The notes: generated by a model from the sequence alone, not told the origin. 64,000 bases of DNA from Corynebacterium gallinarum (GCF_014837045.1 NZ_JACSPR010000003.1:124001-188000); one strand, 5' to 3'; numbered from the stretch's first letter, positions 12,179 through 22,853 are shown. Numbers and translations are program-made.

Positions 12179-12536
12179 TATTGCCTCGCGTCTTGATGTG
12201 ATGAACCGGTTGGGTCGGGCCATGGCTGATCCCACCCGGTCACGGATTCTGTTGTCCCTGCTTGATACCCCCGGTTATCCGGCTCAACTCGCCACCACCC
12301 TGGGGTTGACGCGCACCAATGTCTCCAACCACCTGGCCTGTTTGCGTGACTGCGGGATTGTGGTGGCAGAACCGGAGGGTCGACGCACCCGCTATGAGAT
12401 CGCCGATGCCCACCTGGCACGCGCACTCAACGCCTTGGTGGATATCACCCTGGCGGTCGATGAGAACGCAGACTGCATTGATCCGCAGTGCCCCGTCGTG
12501 GGCTGCTGTGCCCCGGAGGGGGATCCGGAACAGTGA
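12171..12536 (+). CDS. cmtR: ArsR/SmtB-family Cd(II)/Pb(II)-sensing repressor, CmtR type
   Basis: With the start at 12171 the protein is 121 residues and aligns along its length with Mycobacterium tuberculosis CmtR (RLGRAMADPTRSRILLSLLD, then LGLTRTNVSNHLACLRDCG). The cysteines fall at positions 57, 61 and 102, exactly the Cd/Pb ligands of CmtR, which supports both function and start. A longer frame from 12096 adds 25 unconserved residues. Metal binding releases such repressors from DNA. The gene overlaps the downstream metal ATPase by GTGA, so the pair is an efflux operon probably autoregulated through the palindrome at its start. Confidence 0.92.
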   Translation: MLTIASRLDVMNRLGRAMADPTRSRILLSLLDTPGYPAQLATTLGLTRTNVSNHLACLRDCGIVVAEPEGRRTRYEIADAHLARALNALVDITLAVDENADCIDPQCPVVGCCAPEGDPEQ

Positions 12537-14449
12537 CCTCTGCATGTGGATGTGAACCCACAGACACAGTGGTGGACACGGAGGAACACACCCCCTGGTG
12601 GCGTGACCGGGCCGTCCTGATCCCGGTGGCATCCGGTGTGGCCCTGCTGATTGGTCTGATTCTGGACTGGTTCGTCCCCGGGGCAGGAACCCTCGCATCC
12701 GTCCTGTTCTGGGTGTCTCTGCTCCTGGGAGCCTCTCAGTTTGTTCCCGGCGCGGTGAGAAACCTGGTGACCCGGGGTCGGTTGGGTATCGGCCTGCTCA
12801 TGACCATCAGTGCCACCGGTGCGGTGATTCTCGGTTTCATTGAGGAGGCAGCTGCACTGGCCTTTCTCTATTCCGTCGCCGAGGCCTTGGAGGACCGGGC
12901 GATGGATAAGGCCCGCGCAGGTCTGCGTGCCCTGCTCGCCTTGATTCCCGCCACCGCCACGGTGGTCACCGCAGCCAACACCACGCGCAGTGTGTCTGTT
13001 GATGAACTCCTCCCCGGGGACAGGTTGCGTCTGGTGGCGGGGGAGCGGTTGGCCACCGACGGGATCGTGCATTCCGGGCGCTCCAGTCTTGATGTTTCCG
13101 CGATCACGGGGGAATCCATCCCGGTGGAGGTCGGGCCCGGCGATCAGGTGCTGGCGGGATCGATCAACATCTCCGGTGTGCTCGAGGTGGAGGCGACCGC
13201 GGCCGGGACGGACAACTCGTTGACCACCGTGGTGTCCCTGGTGGAGCAGGCCCAGCATGAGAAGGGTGACCGCGCCCGGATCGCTGATCGTCTGGCACGC
13301 CCCCTGGTACCCGGGGTGCTCATCCTGGCTGCGCTGGTCGCGGTGATCGGTTCCCTGTTGGGGGATCCGGGGGTGTGGATTGAACGCGCCCTGGTGGTCC
13401 TGGTGGCGGCATCCCCGTGTGCCCTGGCCATCTCGGTGCCGGTCACGGTGGTTTCGGCCATCGGTGCGGCCAGTAGATTCGGCGTGGTCATCAAGTCCGG
13501 TGCCGCGTTCGAGCGTCTCGGTGGTATCCGGCAGCTGGCCCTGGACAAGACGGGCACGCTCACCCGCAACCAGCCCACGGTGGCGGAGGTGGTGACCACC
13601 GGTGCCGCCAGCCAGGCGGAGGTACTGGGCTGGGCAGCGGCCCTGGAGGCACACAGCACCCACCCGCTGGCCGCTGCGATCACCGCTGCCGCACCCCAGG
13701 CTCCCGCAGCTGCGGAGGTCACCGAGGTTGCCGGTGAGGGCATCACCGGGCTTATCGACGGCGCCCGCATCGCCGTGGGCAGCCCCCGGTGGCTCGCTCC
13801 TGGTCCGCTGGTGGGCAGCGTCGAGGACCTGGAGACCAAGGGAATGACCGTGGTGGTCATCCACCGTGATCAGCAACCGGTGGGTGCGATCGGGGTGCGT
13901 GATGAACTGCGCCTGGAGACCCCCGATGTCATCCGGTTGCTTGAGGCGCAGGGTTTCGGGATCACCATGCTGACGGGTGATAATCGGCGCACCGCTGAGG
14001 CTCTGGCGGCGGAGGCGGGAATCAAGGATGTCCACGCGCAACTGCGCCCACAGGACAAGGCCCGGGCGGTGGCCGGCCTCGCGGAGAGGGGACCGGTGGC
14101 GATGATCGGGGATGGCATCAATGATGCCCCCGCCCTGGCCTCAGCCGATGTGGGTATCGCCATGGGTGCGAAAGGGGCGGATGCCGCTGTCGAGTCCGCG
14201 GATGTGGCCTTCACCGGTGATGATCTACGGGTGATCCCGCGAGCTCTGGCCCATGCGCACCGGGGCCGGACCATCATCAACCAGAACATCGTGTTGTCCC
14301 TGGCGATCATCATCGTCCTGCTCCCCCTGGCGATCACCGGTGTGCTGGGGTTGGCGGCGGTGGTGCTGGTGCATGAGGTTGCCGAGGTGATTGTCATCCT
14401 CAATGGTCTACGGGCTGCCCGCGCCGGGAACACCCCGGCCCCCAGCTAG
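12533..14449 (+). CDS. Heavy-metal-exporting P1B-type ATPase (CtpG/CadA-like)
   Basis: This 638-residue P-type ATPase pumps divalent soft metals out of the cell. The GTG start overlaps the cmtR stop, with GGAGGGGG just upstream. It lacks an N-terminal HMA domain but has Cys residues in SACGCEP. Catalytic motifs are TGES in the actuator, DKTGTLT with phospho-Asp at 338, and GDGINDAPALASADVGIAMG. The membrane metal site reads SPC (294-296) instead of CPC, and a late helix carries HEVAEVIVILNGLRA. SPC plus an HE-containing last helix is typical of the P1B-4 subgroup. Pairing with a CmtR sensor suggests Cd/Pb. The stop overlaps the convergent neighbour by 4 bp. Confidence 0.92.
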   Translation: MTSACGCEPTDTVVDTEEHTPWWRDRAVLIPVASGVALLIGLILDWFVPGAGTLASVLFWVSLLLGASQFVPGAVRNLVTRGRLGIGLLMTISATGAVILGFIEEAAALAFLYSVAEALEDRAMDKARAGLRALLALIPATATVVTAANTTRSVSVDELLPGDRLRLVAGERLATDGIVHSGRSSLDVSAITGESIPVEVGPGDQVLAGSINISGVLEVEATAAGTDNSLTTVVSLVEQAQHEKGDRARIADRLARPLVPGVLILAALVAVIGSLLGDPGVWIERALVVLVAASPCALAISVPVTVVSAIGAASRFGVVIKSGAAFERLGGIRQLALDKTGTLTRNQPTVAEVVTTGAASQAEVLGWAAALEAHSTHPLAAAITAAAPQAPAAAEVTEVAGEGITGLIDGARIAVGSPRWLAPGPLVGSVEDLETKGMTVVVIHRDQQPVGAIGVRDELRLETPDVIRLLEAQGFGITMLTGDNRRTAEALAAEAGIKDVHAQLRPQDKARAVAGLAERGPVAMIGDGINDAPALASADVGIAMGAKGADAAVESADVAFTGDDLRVIPRALAHAHRGRTIINQNIVLSLAIIIVLLPLAITGVLGLAAVVLVHEVAEVIVILNGLRAARAGNTPAPS

Positions 14450-15108
14450 TTCCTCCTGATGCTTTTCAGGTACAGCTTCTGCCAGAGCCGGACGAAGAAA
14501 CCGATGCCGAAGGCCGCGAAGACGGTGCCCTCGCGCACACCCACCAGGCCACCCATGGTGACCAGTGAGATGATCACGGCGATGCCCACCAGGGTCCAGT
14601 CGACGATCTGCTTACAGGCGCCGAAATCCAGCGTGGTCAGTTTGGTATTGAGCGCCTGCACGACGGCCTCACCCGGCATGAAGGCGATCTGCCCGAGCAG
14701 CTGCATGACAATGCCGAGCGCCACCGCCATGGTGCCGAGGATGACGAGCATCCAGGCCACCAGGTAGTTCTGTGGGTCCACCCAGCGGGTCAGCCACAGG
14801 CTCACATCACACATCACGCCGAAGAGGATGGAGATCGGCAGCTGCCACAGCATGGTGGCCTTGTAATTACGCCCCAGGATCAGGGCCGTGATGATCATGA
14901 TGATGACATTGACCACCACGGTCCAGGTGCCCAGTGAGTAACTGGTGGCGGCCGCCAGCACCGCCGGCGGGGAGGAGATGGTGGTGGTGCCCAGGCCGGC
15001 GTGGACGGTGACGGCCACGCCGAGGGAGAGGATGAACATCCCGCTCAGAAACAGCACCCATCTGGTGGGCAGGCTGTAGCGCTGGGTCGGGTCGAGTGAG
15101 GTGGCCAC
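14446..15108 (-). CDS. YczE/YitT-type multi-pass membrane protein
   Basis: The 220 residues contain about five hydrophobic segments, starting RWVLFLSGMFILSLGVAVTV and including HAGLGTTTISSPPAVLA and QIAFMPGEAVVQALNTKL. The latter two are conserved in the YczE/YyaS/YitT group (a DUF161-related family) of integral membrane proteins with no established substrate. It starts 3 nt after the upstream DUF6918-like gene, so the two form a small operon. Identity rests on motif resemblance; the function is unknown. Confidence 0.75.
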   Translation of the reverse strand: MATSLDPTQRYSLPTRWVLFLSGMFILSLGVAVTVHAGLGTTTISSPPAVLAAATSYSLGTWTVVVNVIIMIITALILGRNYKATMLWQLPISILFGVMCDVSLWLTRWVDPQNYLVAWMLVILGTMAVALGIVMQLLGQIAFMPGEAVVQALNTKLTTLDFGACKQIVDWTLVGIAVIISLVTMGGLVGVREGTVFAAFGIGFFVRLWQKLYLKSIRRN

Positions 15109-15111
15109 TGT

Positions 15112-15552
15112 CTATCGGGCGTGTTTTTCCACGAGCTGACCGATGGTGGGCAGTTCCTGCTCCACGACCTTGGCGGCCTTGCCGCGGAGGGTGCCGTACA
15201 TCTTGGACACACCGGGGATGTTGATGGTGTCGGAGTTGCGGTCGGCCACGCTGAGGATGGCATCCATGGCGCGGTCCTTGTTGGCCACCAGGTGGGCGCC
15301 GAAGTCGGTGCCGCCACCGGTGGTGTATTCCTGCCACAGGGGATCCAGGCCCTCGGCCATCTCGGGCATGACGCGCCGGGAACCCTTGGCCACGATGTCG
15401 GAGTCGAACTTGGTGGCCGTGCTCAGTGCACCCTTGAGGGCCATGCCGGTGAGACCGGACTGCTTGTCCACGGTGGTGGTGATGAAGTTGGCCATGTCGG
15501 CGACCGCTGCATCGAAACGGTTGCCTACGAGAAGTTCCTTGAGTGAAGTCAT
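15112..15552 (-). CDS. DUF6918-like conserved actinobacterial protein
   Basis: From the ATG at 15552 the protein is 146 residues: MTSLKELLVGNRFDAAVADM, then NFITTTVDKQSGLTGMALKG and a C-terminus GKAAKVVEQELPTIGQLVEK. It resembles a small family of uncharacterised soluble proteins (DUF6918) in corynebacteria and relatives. No signal peptide, membrane segment or catalytic motif is visible. An ATG at 15561 is a possible alternative start, and no clear ribosome site precedes either, so translation may be leaderless. It is followed 3 nt later by the YczE-like gene. Confidence 0.75.
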   Translation of the reverse strand: MTSLKELLVGNRFDAAVADMANFITTTVDKQSGLTGMALKGALSTATKFDSDIVAKGSRRVMPEMAEGLDPLWQEYTTGGGTDFGAHLVANKDRAMDAILSVADRNSDTINIPGVSKMYGTLRGKAAKVVEQELPTIGQLVEKHAR

Positions 15553-15769
15553 GGGGAACATAGTAACGAGAAAAAGACCGGCATTCCCGGCGGGCAGCCG
15601 GAAACACCGATCTTTCGTGGAGAGGACAACGTTGTAATTCTTCCTCCACAGCGCCACTTCTGTCACTGCAATCACAACAGTCACAAAGTTTACAGTTGCG
15701 ACCAGGGGCGTGCAATGCGCCGGACCGGTCGGGGACGGTGGGGCAGTGGGGCGTCGACAAGCACCCCGC

Positions 15770-16033
15770 TCAGGCGTTGAGATGTCGCAGGATCCGTCGG
15801 GTCGCAGCCGCGAGCTGGCCGTTGCGCCCACTCAGGGGCCGGAGCGCGGTGATGGTGGTGGCCACGCGGTCGGCCATGGCTTCCGGGGAGTCGTCCACGC
15901 GCACGCCGTGGAAACTGGCGCTGCTGACCGCCGCGGCCGCTGCAAGGGCGGCGAAATCGCGCACCCGCACGCCGTGCGCTGCGCATACCTCATCGGCGAT
16001 GAGCAACATCTGTTCGGCGCTGAGCCCCCTCAC
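15770..16033 (-). CDS. Short Doc/Fic-like protein with degenerate active site (toxin-like)
   Basis: The 87 residues follow the length and layout of short Doc toxins: an N-terminal LSAEQMLLIADEVCAAHGV, a central VRDFAALAAAAAVSSASFHG and a C-terminal segment where Doc has HPxxDGNKR. Here that segment reads RPLSGRNGQ, so the catalytic His, the Lys and the Arg are missing. The call is by alignment by eye and is tentative. It overlaps the upstream antitoxin-like gene by 4 nt, the usual toxin-antitoxin layout. If it is Doc-derived it is probably inactive as an AMP-transferase or kinase. Confidence 0.5.
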   Translation of the reverse strand: MRGLSAEQMLLIADEVCAAHGVRVRDFAALAAAAAVSSASFHGVRVDDSPEAMADRVATTITALRPLSGRNGQLAAATRRILRHLNA

Positions 16034-16239
16034 CGCGACCGCCTCAGGCGCTTGTCGACGTCCGCGTATTCCGGCACGTACGCGCGCGCCAGGTCCGCGA
16101 CTTCCGCATCGGCCACGACGCGGGCCGCCGCCGCCACGATCGCCCGGATCGCGGCCTCCTGTTTACTGGAGCCCTGGGCGCGGGCGAGCAGGGTCAGTGC
16201 CCGGTCCTGATCATCGGTGAGTCTCAAGGTCATGGCCAT
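16030..16239 (-). CDS. Ribbon-helix-helix antitoxin-like protein
   Basis: From the ATG at 16239 the product is 69 residues: MAMTLRLTDDQDRALTLLAR, then AQGSSKQEAAIRAIVAAAAR. This is the beta strand followed by two helices of an RHH (MetJ/Arc-type) DNA-binding domain. The acidic and basic C-terminal tail would contact the partner. It is translationally coupled to the Doc-like gene. A longer frame from 16296 would include promoter sequence, so I prefer 16239. The repeated GGTATC elements just upstream are candidate operators. Confidence 0.72.
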   Translation of the reverse strand: MAMTLRLTDDQDRALTLLARAQGSSKQEAAIRAIVAAAARVVADAEVADLARAYVPEYADVDKRLRRSR

Positions 16240-16248
16240 GCGGGGGAT

Positions 16249-16266
16249 GGTATCAGTCTGGTATCG
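16249..16266. promoter_or_regulatory. Direct repeat GGTATC upstream of the antitoxin gene (candidate operator)
   Basis: Two copies of TGGTATC lie within 18 bp (GGTATC at 16249-16254 and 16260-16265), 10 nt upstream of the antitoxin ATG on the reverse strand. RHH antitoxins bind short repeated half-sites in their own promoters. The complement GATACCAT could also be a -10 element. Confidence 0.45.
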
Positions 16267-16365
16267 AATTTGGCCGTGATGTGGCCGAAAACGCATCCTG
16301 GGGGCGGTTTTCCGGGCTGGGGCGGGTAAGATCGTGGTAGTTCAAACACCATTGGAAGGTAACTA

Positions 16366-18963
<2,598 letters not shown>

Positions 18964-18966
18964 CAC

Positions 18967-19311
18967 GTGGCAACCAGAGACGTAACGATCACCCGCATCT
19001 CACCACTGTCCACCTTCCGGGTGGCGCTGGCACTGTCCATCATCGGACTGGTCGCCTGGATCATCTGCGTGGTTGTTCTGTATGTGGGCCTGGACGCCGC
19101 CGGTGTCTGGCAGAACGTCAACGACGTCATCGGTGGCGTCGGTGGTGAGCAGGCGATCACCTTCGGGCTCGTCCTGAGTGTCTCCGCGCTCCTGGGTGCG
19201 ATCGCCGCGATCACCATCGCGATCCTCGCACCCCTGACCGCGATCATCTACAACGCGATCGTCGACCTCTTCGGTGGCCTCACCGTGCAGCTGCAGGAGG
19301 AAGTCGACTAA
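18967..19311 (+). CDS. DUF3566 membrane protein downstream of gyrA
   Basis: This 114-residue protein has two long hydrophobic segments (~18-43 and ~63-95) and the DUF3566 pattern: TRISPLSTFRVALALSIIG at the N-terminus and APLTAIIYNAIVDLFGGL near the end. Homologues sit directly after gyrA in mycobacteria and corynebacteria (Rv0007-type). The GTG start is 3 nt after the gyrA stop. Function is not established; co-transcription with gyrA is likely. Confidence 0.9.
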   Translation: MATRDVTITRISPLSTFRVALALSIIGLVAWIICVVVLYVGLDAAGVWQNVNDVIGGVGGEQAITFGLVLSVSALLGAIAAITIAILAPLTAIIYNAIVDLFGGLTVQLQEEVD

Positions 19312-19348
19312 CTCCCACCCATAGACCGGGAACAGACACTGGGAACAC

Positions 19349-19392
19349 ATCCGCTGGTGACCATTAAAAGATGGTTTAACCAGCGGATTTGT
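19349..19392 (+). terminator. Terminator after the gyrA operon
   Basis: Arms ATCCGCTGGT (19349-19358) and ACCAGCGGAT (19379-19388) enclose an inner ACCAT/ATGGT stem, followed by TTTGTG. It isolates the operon from the tRNA genes. Confidence 0.75.
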
Positions 19393-19432
19393 GTCTCTTG
19401 TGAACTGTGGGTAAAGTTCTATTTCGTTCCCA

Positions 19433-19509
19433 GGGCCTATAGCTCAGTCGGTTAGAGCGCATCGCTGATAACGATGAGGTCGCAAGTTCGATTCTTGCTA
19501 GGCCCACCA
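19433..19509 (+). tRNA. tRNA-Ile (anticodon GAT)
   Basis: Acceptor arms GGGCCTA and TAGGCCC, D-arm AGCTCAGTCGGTTAGAGC, an anticodon loop CTGATAA with GAT, and a TTCGATT T-loop give a complete cloverleaf. The 3' CCA is encoded. It is followed 7 nt later by tRNA-Ala, a common actinobacterial pairing near gyrA. Confidence 0.97.
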
Positions 19510-19516
19510 GGAACAT

Positions 19517-19589
19517 GGGGCATTAGCTCAGTTGGTAGAGCACCTGCTTTGCAAGCAGGATGTCAGGAGTTCGATTCTCCTATGCTCCA
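19517..19589 (+). tRNA. tRNA-Ala (anticodon TGC)
   Basis: GGGGCAT pairs with ATGCTCC (one G-T). The anticodon stem CCTGC/GCAGG surrounds the loop TTTGCAA with TGC. CCA is not encoded. A strong terminator follows 6 nt later. Confidence 0.97.
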
Positions 19590-19595
19590 CAAGAT

Positions 19596-19634
19596 AACCA
19601 CCTCAGGATCTAAAGTCCTGAGGTGGTTTTTTGT
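19596..19634 (+). terminator. Terminator of the tRNA-Ile/tRNA-Ala unit
   Basis: A perfect 13-bp stem, AACCACCTCAGGA (19596-19608) with TCCTGAGGTGGTT (19616-19628), is followed by a T-run. Confidence 0.92.
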
Positions 19635-19673
19635 TGCGCGCACCCGGGGGAGTGCACGCTGTTTCCTTCCGGA

Positions 19674-21329
19674 TTAACCCGGCATCGCGTTATCGGTCAC
19701 TGGCGACAGACTGATGCTCGGCCAGTCCTGCACATCACGCAGGAGTTGCCGGTCATGGGAGGACAGGACAACAGCTGCCTGGGTGGAGGTAAGGGCGTCG
19801 GTGAGCTCGTCGACAAGCGTGATGGAGAGGTGGTTGGTCGGTTCGTCGAGAAGCAGCACGTGGGGACGTGCGGCGAGGACGAGCGCCAGGTCGAGGCGTC
19901 GTTGCTGGCCCATTGACAGCTCGCTCACCCGCTTATCCAGTTCCGGTGGTTTCAACAATCCGAGCTGGGAGATGCCGGTGGCCTCCGAGGGAGGGACTAC
20001 CCCGGCGCTGACGAGTGCACTGAGGTGGGTGTTGTAGACCTCGCTGGCCCGCCGATCAAAGGGGAGATGTGATTCCTGGCGGAGGAGTCCCACCCGGATC
20101 CCGTCGGCTGTCCGCCCCACTCCGGTATCCGGTGCGAGTTCACCAGCGGCGACCCTGAGCAGGGTGGATTTCCCGGCCCCGTTCGGTCCGGTCACCACGA
20201 GCCGACCACCCCGCGATAGTGAGAACGACACCGGGCCCTGCAATCGCCCGCTGACGCTGACATTCTCCACACTCAACAACGTCACACCGGTCCGGGTGGG
20301 CAGTTCCGGGAAACGGAAGACCAGGGGCGGTTCAGGAACCGTGATGGCGTGGGCCTCAAGGGCTTCGCGTCGTCGGTGGACATTCTGCACGAGACCACCC
20401 GCCCGGGTGGCCCGGCCGTGCTTGTTGGTTCCCTTACCTGGCCGCCACCCGGAGATGAGCCGGTTCTGGGCTGCGCTGAGATCATCCTGCAGGCGGGATC
20501 GTTCCTCCTGCTGTTTGTTGTACTGCTGCTCCCAGCGCTCCCGTTCGGCCGCGCGCCCCTCCCGGTAACCTGCATAACCATTTCCGTAGATCCGCGGGCG
20601 ATGGTCCTGGGTGGGATCAAGGTCGACGATGGTGTCTGCGAAGTCCGACAGGAGTGCTCTGTCATGACTGACGATCACCACCCCGCCATTGCGGGACCGG
20701 AGCTGGGCGGTCAGGAAGTCGAGTCCACCACGATCGAGATGGTTGGTGGGTTCGTCGAGCAGAAGGAAATCATCGTCGGCACCCAGGAGGCAGGCCAGGC
20801 GCACCCGGTAACGCTGACCGACCGACAGTTCCGCCAGAGGGCGGGCGGTGCCTGTTTCCGCGTCGAGTGCCTCGAGGGCGATCTGCACGCGTCGTTCAGC
20901 ATCCCAGGCATCGAGAGCCTCGGCGTGTTCTAGTGCGGTTGCATATTCTGCGGTGGCGTTCTCTGTTCCGTCGGCAAGCAGGTGGCCTGCAGCCTCGAGT
21001 CGCGTCAGCGCGGCAAGCGGTTCGGCGATGGCCTGGGCGATGACCTCGCCGACGGTGCGCTGGTCGGAGGTGTCCATTTCCTGCTCGGCCACCCCGATCG
21101 TGCCGATGCACTGCACGGTGCCATTATCGGGAATGAGGGTGCCGGCGAGCACATGGAGCAGTGTTGATTTTCCCCGTCCGTTCTCACCGACGATCGCCAC
21201 GCGTGACGACGGGGTGAGGATGAGATCAACATGATTGAGAACAGGGTTGGTGCCTCTCATGACTGATACGTCGGAGGCGGTGAGTTGCGCGCGGGCGCGC
21301 GCGGGAAGACGGCGAATAGCGGTATGCAT
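19674..21329 (-). CDS. ABC-F family ATPase (ribosome-protection/antibiotic-resistance type)
   Basis: From the ATG at 21329 (AAAAGGA 6 nt upstream) the protein is 551 residues with two ABC domains and no membrane segment, which defines ABC-F. Domain 1 has Walker A GENGRGKST (48-56), signature LSVGQR and LLLDEPTNHLD. A charged linker (~235-330) reads ERERWEQQYNKQQEERSRLQ. Domain 2 has GPNGAGKST, LSMGQQRR and LLLDEPTNHLS. Actinobacterial relatives include macrolide/lincosamide-type resistance proteins that act on the 50S subunit. Others are housekeeping, so drug specificity cannot be assigned. It diverges from the LacI-type gene. Confidence 0.88.
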   Translation of the reverse strand: MHTAIRRLPARARAQLTASDVSVMRGTNPVLNHVDLILTPSSRVAIVGENGRGKSTLLHVLAGTLIPDNGTVQCIGTIGVAEQEMDTSDQRTVGEVIAQAIAEPLAALTRLEAAGHLLADGTENATAEYATALEHAEALDAWDAERRVQIALEALDAETGTARPLAELSVGQRYRVRLACLLGADDDFLLLDEPTNHLDRGGLDFLTAQLRSRNGGVVIVSHDRALLSDFADTIVDLDPTQDHRPRIYGNGYAGYREGRAAERERWEQQYNKQQEERSRLQDDLSAAQNRLISGWRPGKGTNKHGRATRAGGLVQNVHRRREALEAHAITVPEPPLVFRFPELPTRTGVTLLSVENVSVSGRLQGPVSFSLSRGGRLVVTGPNGAGKSTLLRVAAGELAPDTGVGRTADGIRVGLLRQESHLPFDRRASEVYNTHLSALVSAGVVPPSEATGISQLGLLKPPELDKRVSELSMGQQRRLDLALVLAARPHVLLLDEPTNHLSITLVDELTDALTSTQAAVVLSSHDRQLLRDVQDWPSISLSPVTDNAMPG

Positions 21330-21532
21330 TTTTAGTCCTTTTACACAGGCGCACCCCACACCACAGGTATCGGCGGATGGGCACGCGAGATGACGGCGAC
21401 CCGATGAGGGTCAGAACGAGTGGCTTCCGCAGGCTCGGAGAAACTCAACGAGAGCGGTCAGCAGACTCAGCCGTTACAGGAAATACAGATGCATGCGGGC
21501 AAGTATACCCGCCAGAAAGCGCTCACTGTAGA

Positions 21533-21595
21533 ACACTGAGGCCCTCACTTTCCACACTGAGAGCGTCAGTTTCTACACTGAGGCCCTCACTTTCT
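21533..21595. repeat. 21-bp tandem repeat, three copies plus a degenerate fourth
   Basis: Units start at 21533, 21554 and 21575. Copies 1 and 3 share ACACTGAGGCCCTCACTTTC and differ only in the last base. Copy 2 begins ACACTGAGAGCGTCAGTTTC. A partial copy (ACACTGA) follows at 21596. A period of 21 bp equals two helical turns, so all copies face the same side of DNA, as in an operator array. Confidence 0.85.
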
Positions 21596-21673
21596 ACACT
21601 GACAACCCTTCTGTCACCTCACTGAGGGAACACCCACACCGAGGCCATCCCAGGCCAAAGCTCCAAGCCTGCC

Positions 21674-21710
21674 TGTGTATCGTTAAAACCACGTGTTTTA
21701 TCGATACACA
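21674..21710. promoter_or_regulatory. 37-bp interrupted palindrome upstream of the LacI-type regulator
   Basis: The left arm TGTGTATCGTTAAAAC and the complement of the right arm (TGTGTATCGATAAAAC) agree at 15 of 16 positions around a CACGT centre. It ends 31 nt before the regulator's ATG, so it is probably its autoregulatory operator. Confidence 0.75.
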
Positions 21711-21741
21711 GCCGCAACTGCCCACCCCGGAAGACCTGCTC

Positions 21742-22839
21742 ATGCCCACTCCCCAGGACCAGCCAACACCCCAGCCACAACCTCTTCCCCGCCGGCCCCG
21801 GCGCAAACATCCCACCATGGCCGATGTCGCCGAGGCTGCCGGTGTGTCGGTGATGACGGTTTCCTATGCCTACAACCACCCCGACCGCGTGGCGGCACAC
21901 ACCCGGGAACGGGTGCTGGCGACGGCTGATGAGATCGGTTATCGACGCCCCCACCCCACCGCGTCGGCGCTGCGTCGGGGTGCGCCGTTGCAGATCGGGA
22001 TCGTGTTGGGTGAACATCTCACCTATGCCTTTGATGATCCGGTGGCGTCCGCCTTCCTCTCCGGTGTGGCCAGTGAGTGTGTGACCCGTGGGATGGGTAT
22101 GACCATGATCCCGGTGACCGGTGAGGAGGGGCCGAAGGATTCCGCGCGCATCCTGTCGATGGATGTGGCCGGGTATATCGTGTGGGCGACCTCGGATGAC
22201 AACCCCCTGCTCAGTGCGCTGGAGGAAACCGGTCAGCCCGTGGTGGTCAGTGGTGGCCCGGCGCGGGAGGGTTGGGGTCTGGTGCATCTGGATGACACCA
22301 CTGCTGCCCGGGGGGTCGCGCGCCTGGCGCTCCACGGGCGTCAGCATCCGGCGATCATCGCCCTGCCGGAGGCGCAGCACCGCACGCAGGCGTTGCGTTA
22401 TGGGCCGGATCCGCAGGCCATCACCTTCGAGGTGCACCGCCGCAGGCTGGAGGGTTACCGCGCGGCGGTTGAGGAGGCCTGCCTGAACTGGGCGGATGTG
22501 CCGGTGTTGTTTCTGGGGCGGAACGATGGTGATGAGGCGCATGAGGGCGTCGATAAGCTCCTGCTGCACCACCCCGCCACCGACGCCCTGATCTGCATGA
22601 GCGACCAGATCGCGCTCGGCGCGCTGCCCGTCATCCGCGCCTCGGGGCGCGCGGTACCCGGCGCGATCACGGTGACCGGGTGGGACGACGGGCCCGTCGC
22701 AAAGCAACACGGACTGACCACGGTGCGCCAGTCCCTGCGCGACCAGGGGGTGCTGTGCGCACGGATGCTTTTCGACGATCACCTCACTGCGATGGAAGCC
22801 CCCTGCTCCGTCATCGCCCGCTCCACCACCGCCGGTTAA
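21742..22839 (+). CDS. LacI-family transcriptional regulator
   Basis: The protein has 365 residues. A Pro-rich N-terminal extension (1-25) precedes the LacI helix-turn-helix: TMADVAEAAGVSVMTVSYAY, then NHPDRVAAHTRERVLATADE. Residues ~75-365 form the sugar-binding-protein-like effector domain, with the C-terminal ITVTGWDDGPVAKQHGLTTV motif. Such regulators repress sugar transport or catabolism genes until a ligand binds. It lies 83 bp upstream of, and in the same direction as, an ABC importer. The palindrome in front of it is the likely operator. The inducer is not known. Confidence 0.92.
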   Translation: MPTPQDQPTPQPQPLPRRPRRKHPTMADVAEAAGVSVMTVSYAYNHPDRVAAHTRERVLATADEIGYRRPHPTASALRRGAPLQIGIVLGEHLTYAFDDPVASAFLSGVASECVTRGMGMTMIPVTGEEGPKDSARILSMDVAGYIVWATSDDNPLLSALEETGQPVVVSGGPAREGWGLVHLDDTTAARGVARLALHGRQHPAIIALPEAQHRTQALRYGPDPQAITFEVHRRRLEGYRAAVEEACLNWADVPVLFLGRNDGDEAHEGVDKLLLHHPATDALICMSDQIALGALPVIRASGRAVPGAITVTGWDDGPVAKQHGLTTVRQSLRDQGVLCARMLFDDHLTAMEAPCSVIARSTTAG

Positions 22840-22853
22840 ACCCCAGTAAGAAC

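Larger units (their letters stand above)
21330..21741. other. 412-bp divergent intergenic region, ABC-F / LacI regulator
   Basis: No gene is seen. It holds the ABC-F ribosome site and promoter on the reverse strand, a 21-bp tandem repeat array (21533-21595) and a 37-bp palindrome (21674-21710) near the lacI-type gene. A frame through the repeats would read as a Leu/Ser/Thr heptad repeat, but nothing supports translation. Confidence 0.8.

Noticed and set aside
21533..21603. Tandem repeats as a CRISPR array
   Set aside because: Units are contiguous without unique spacers, and no cas genes are nearby.
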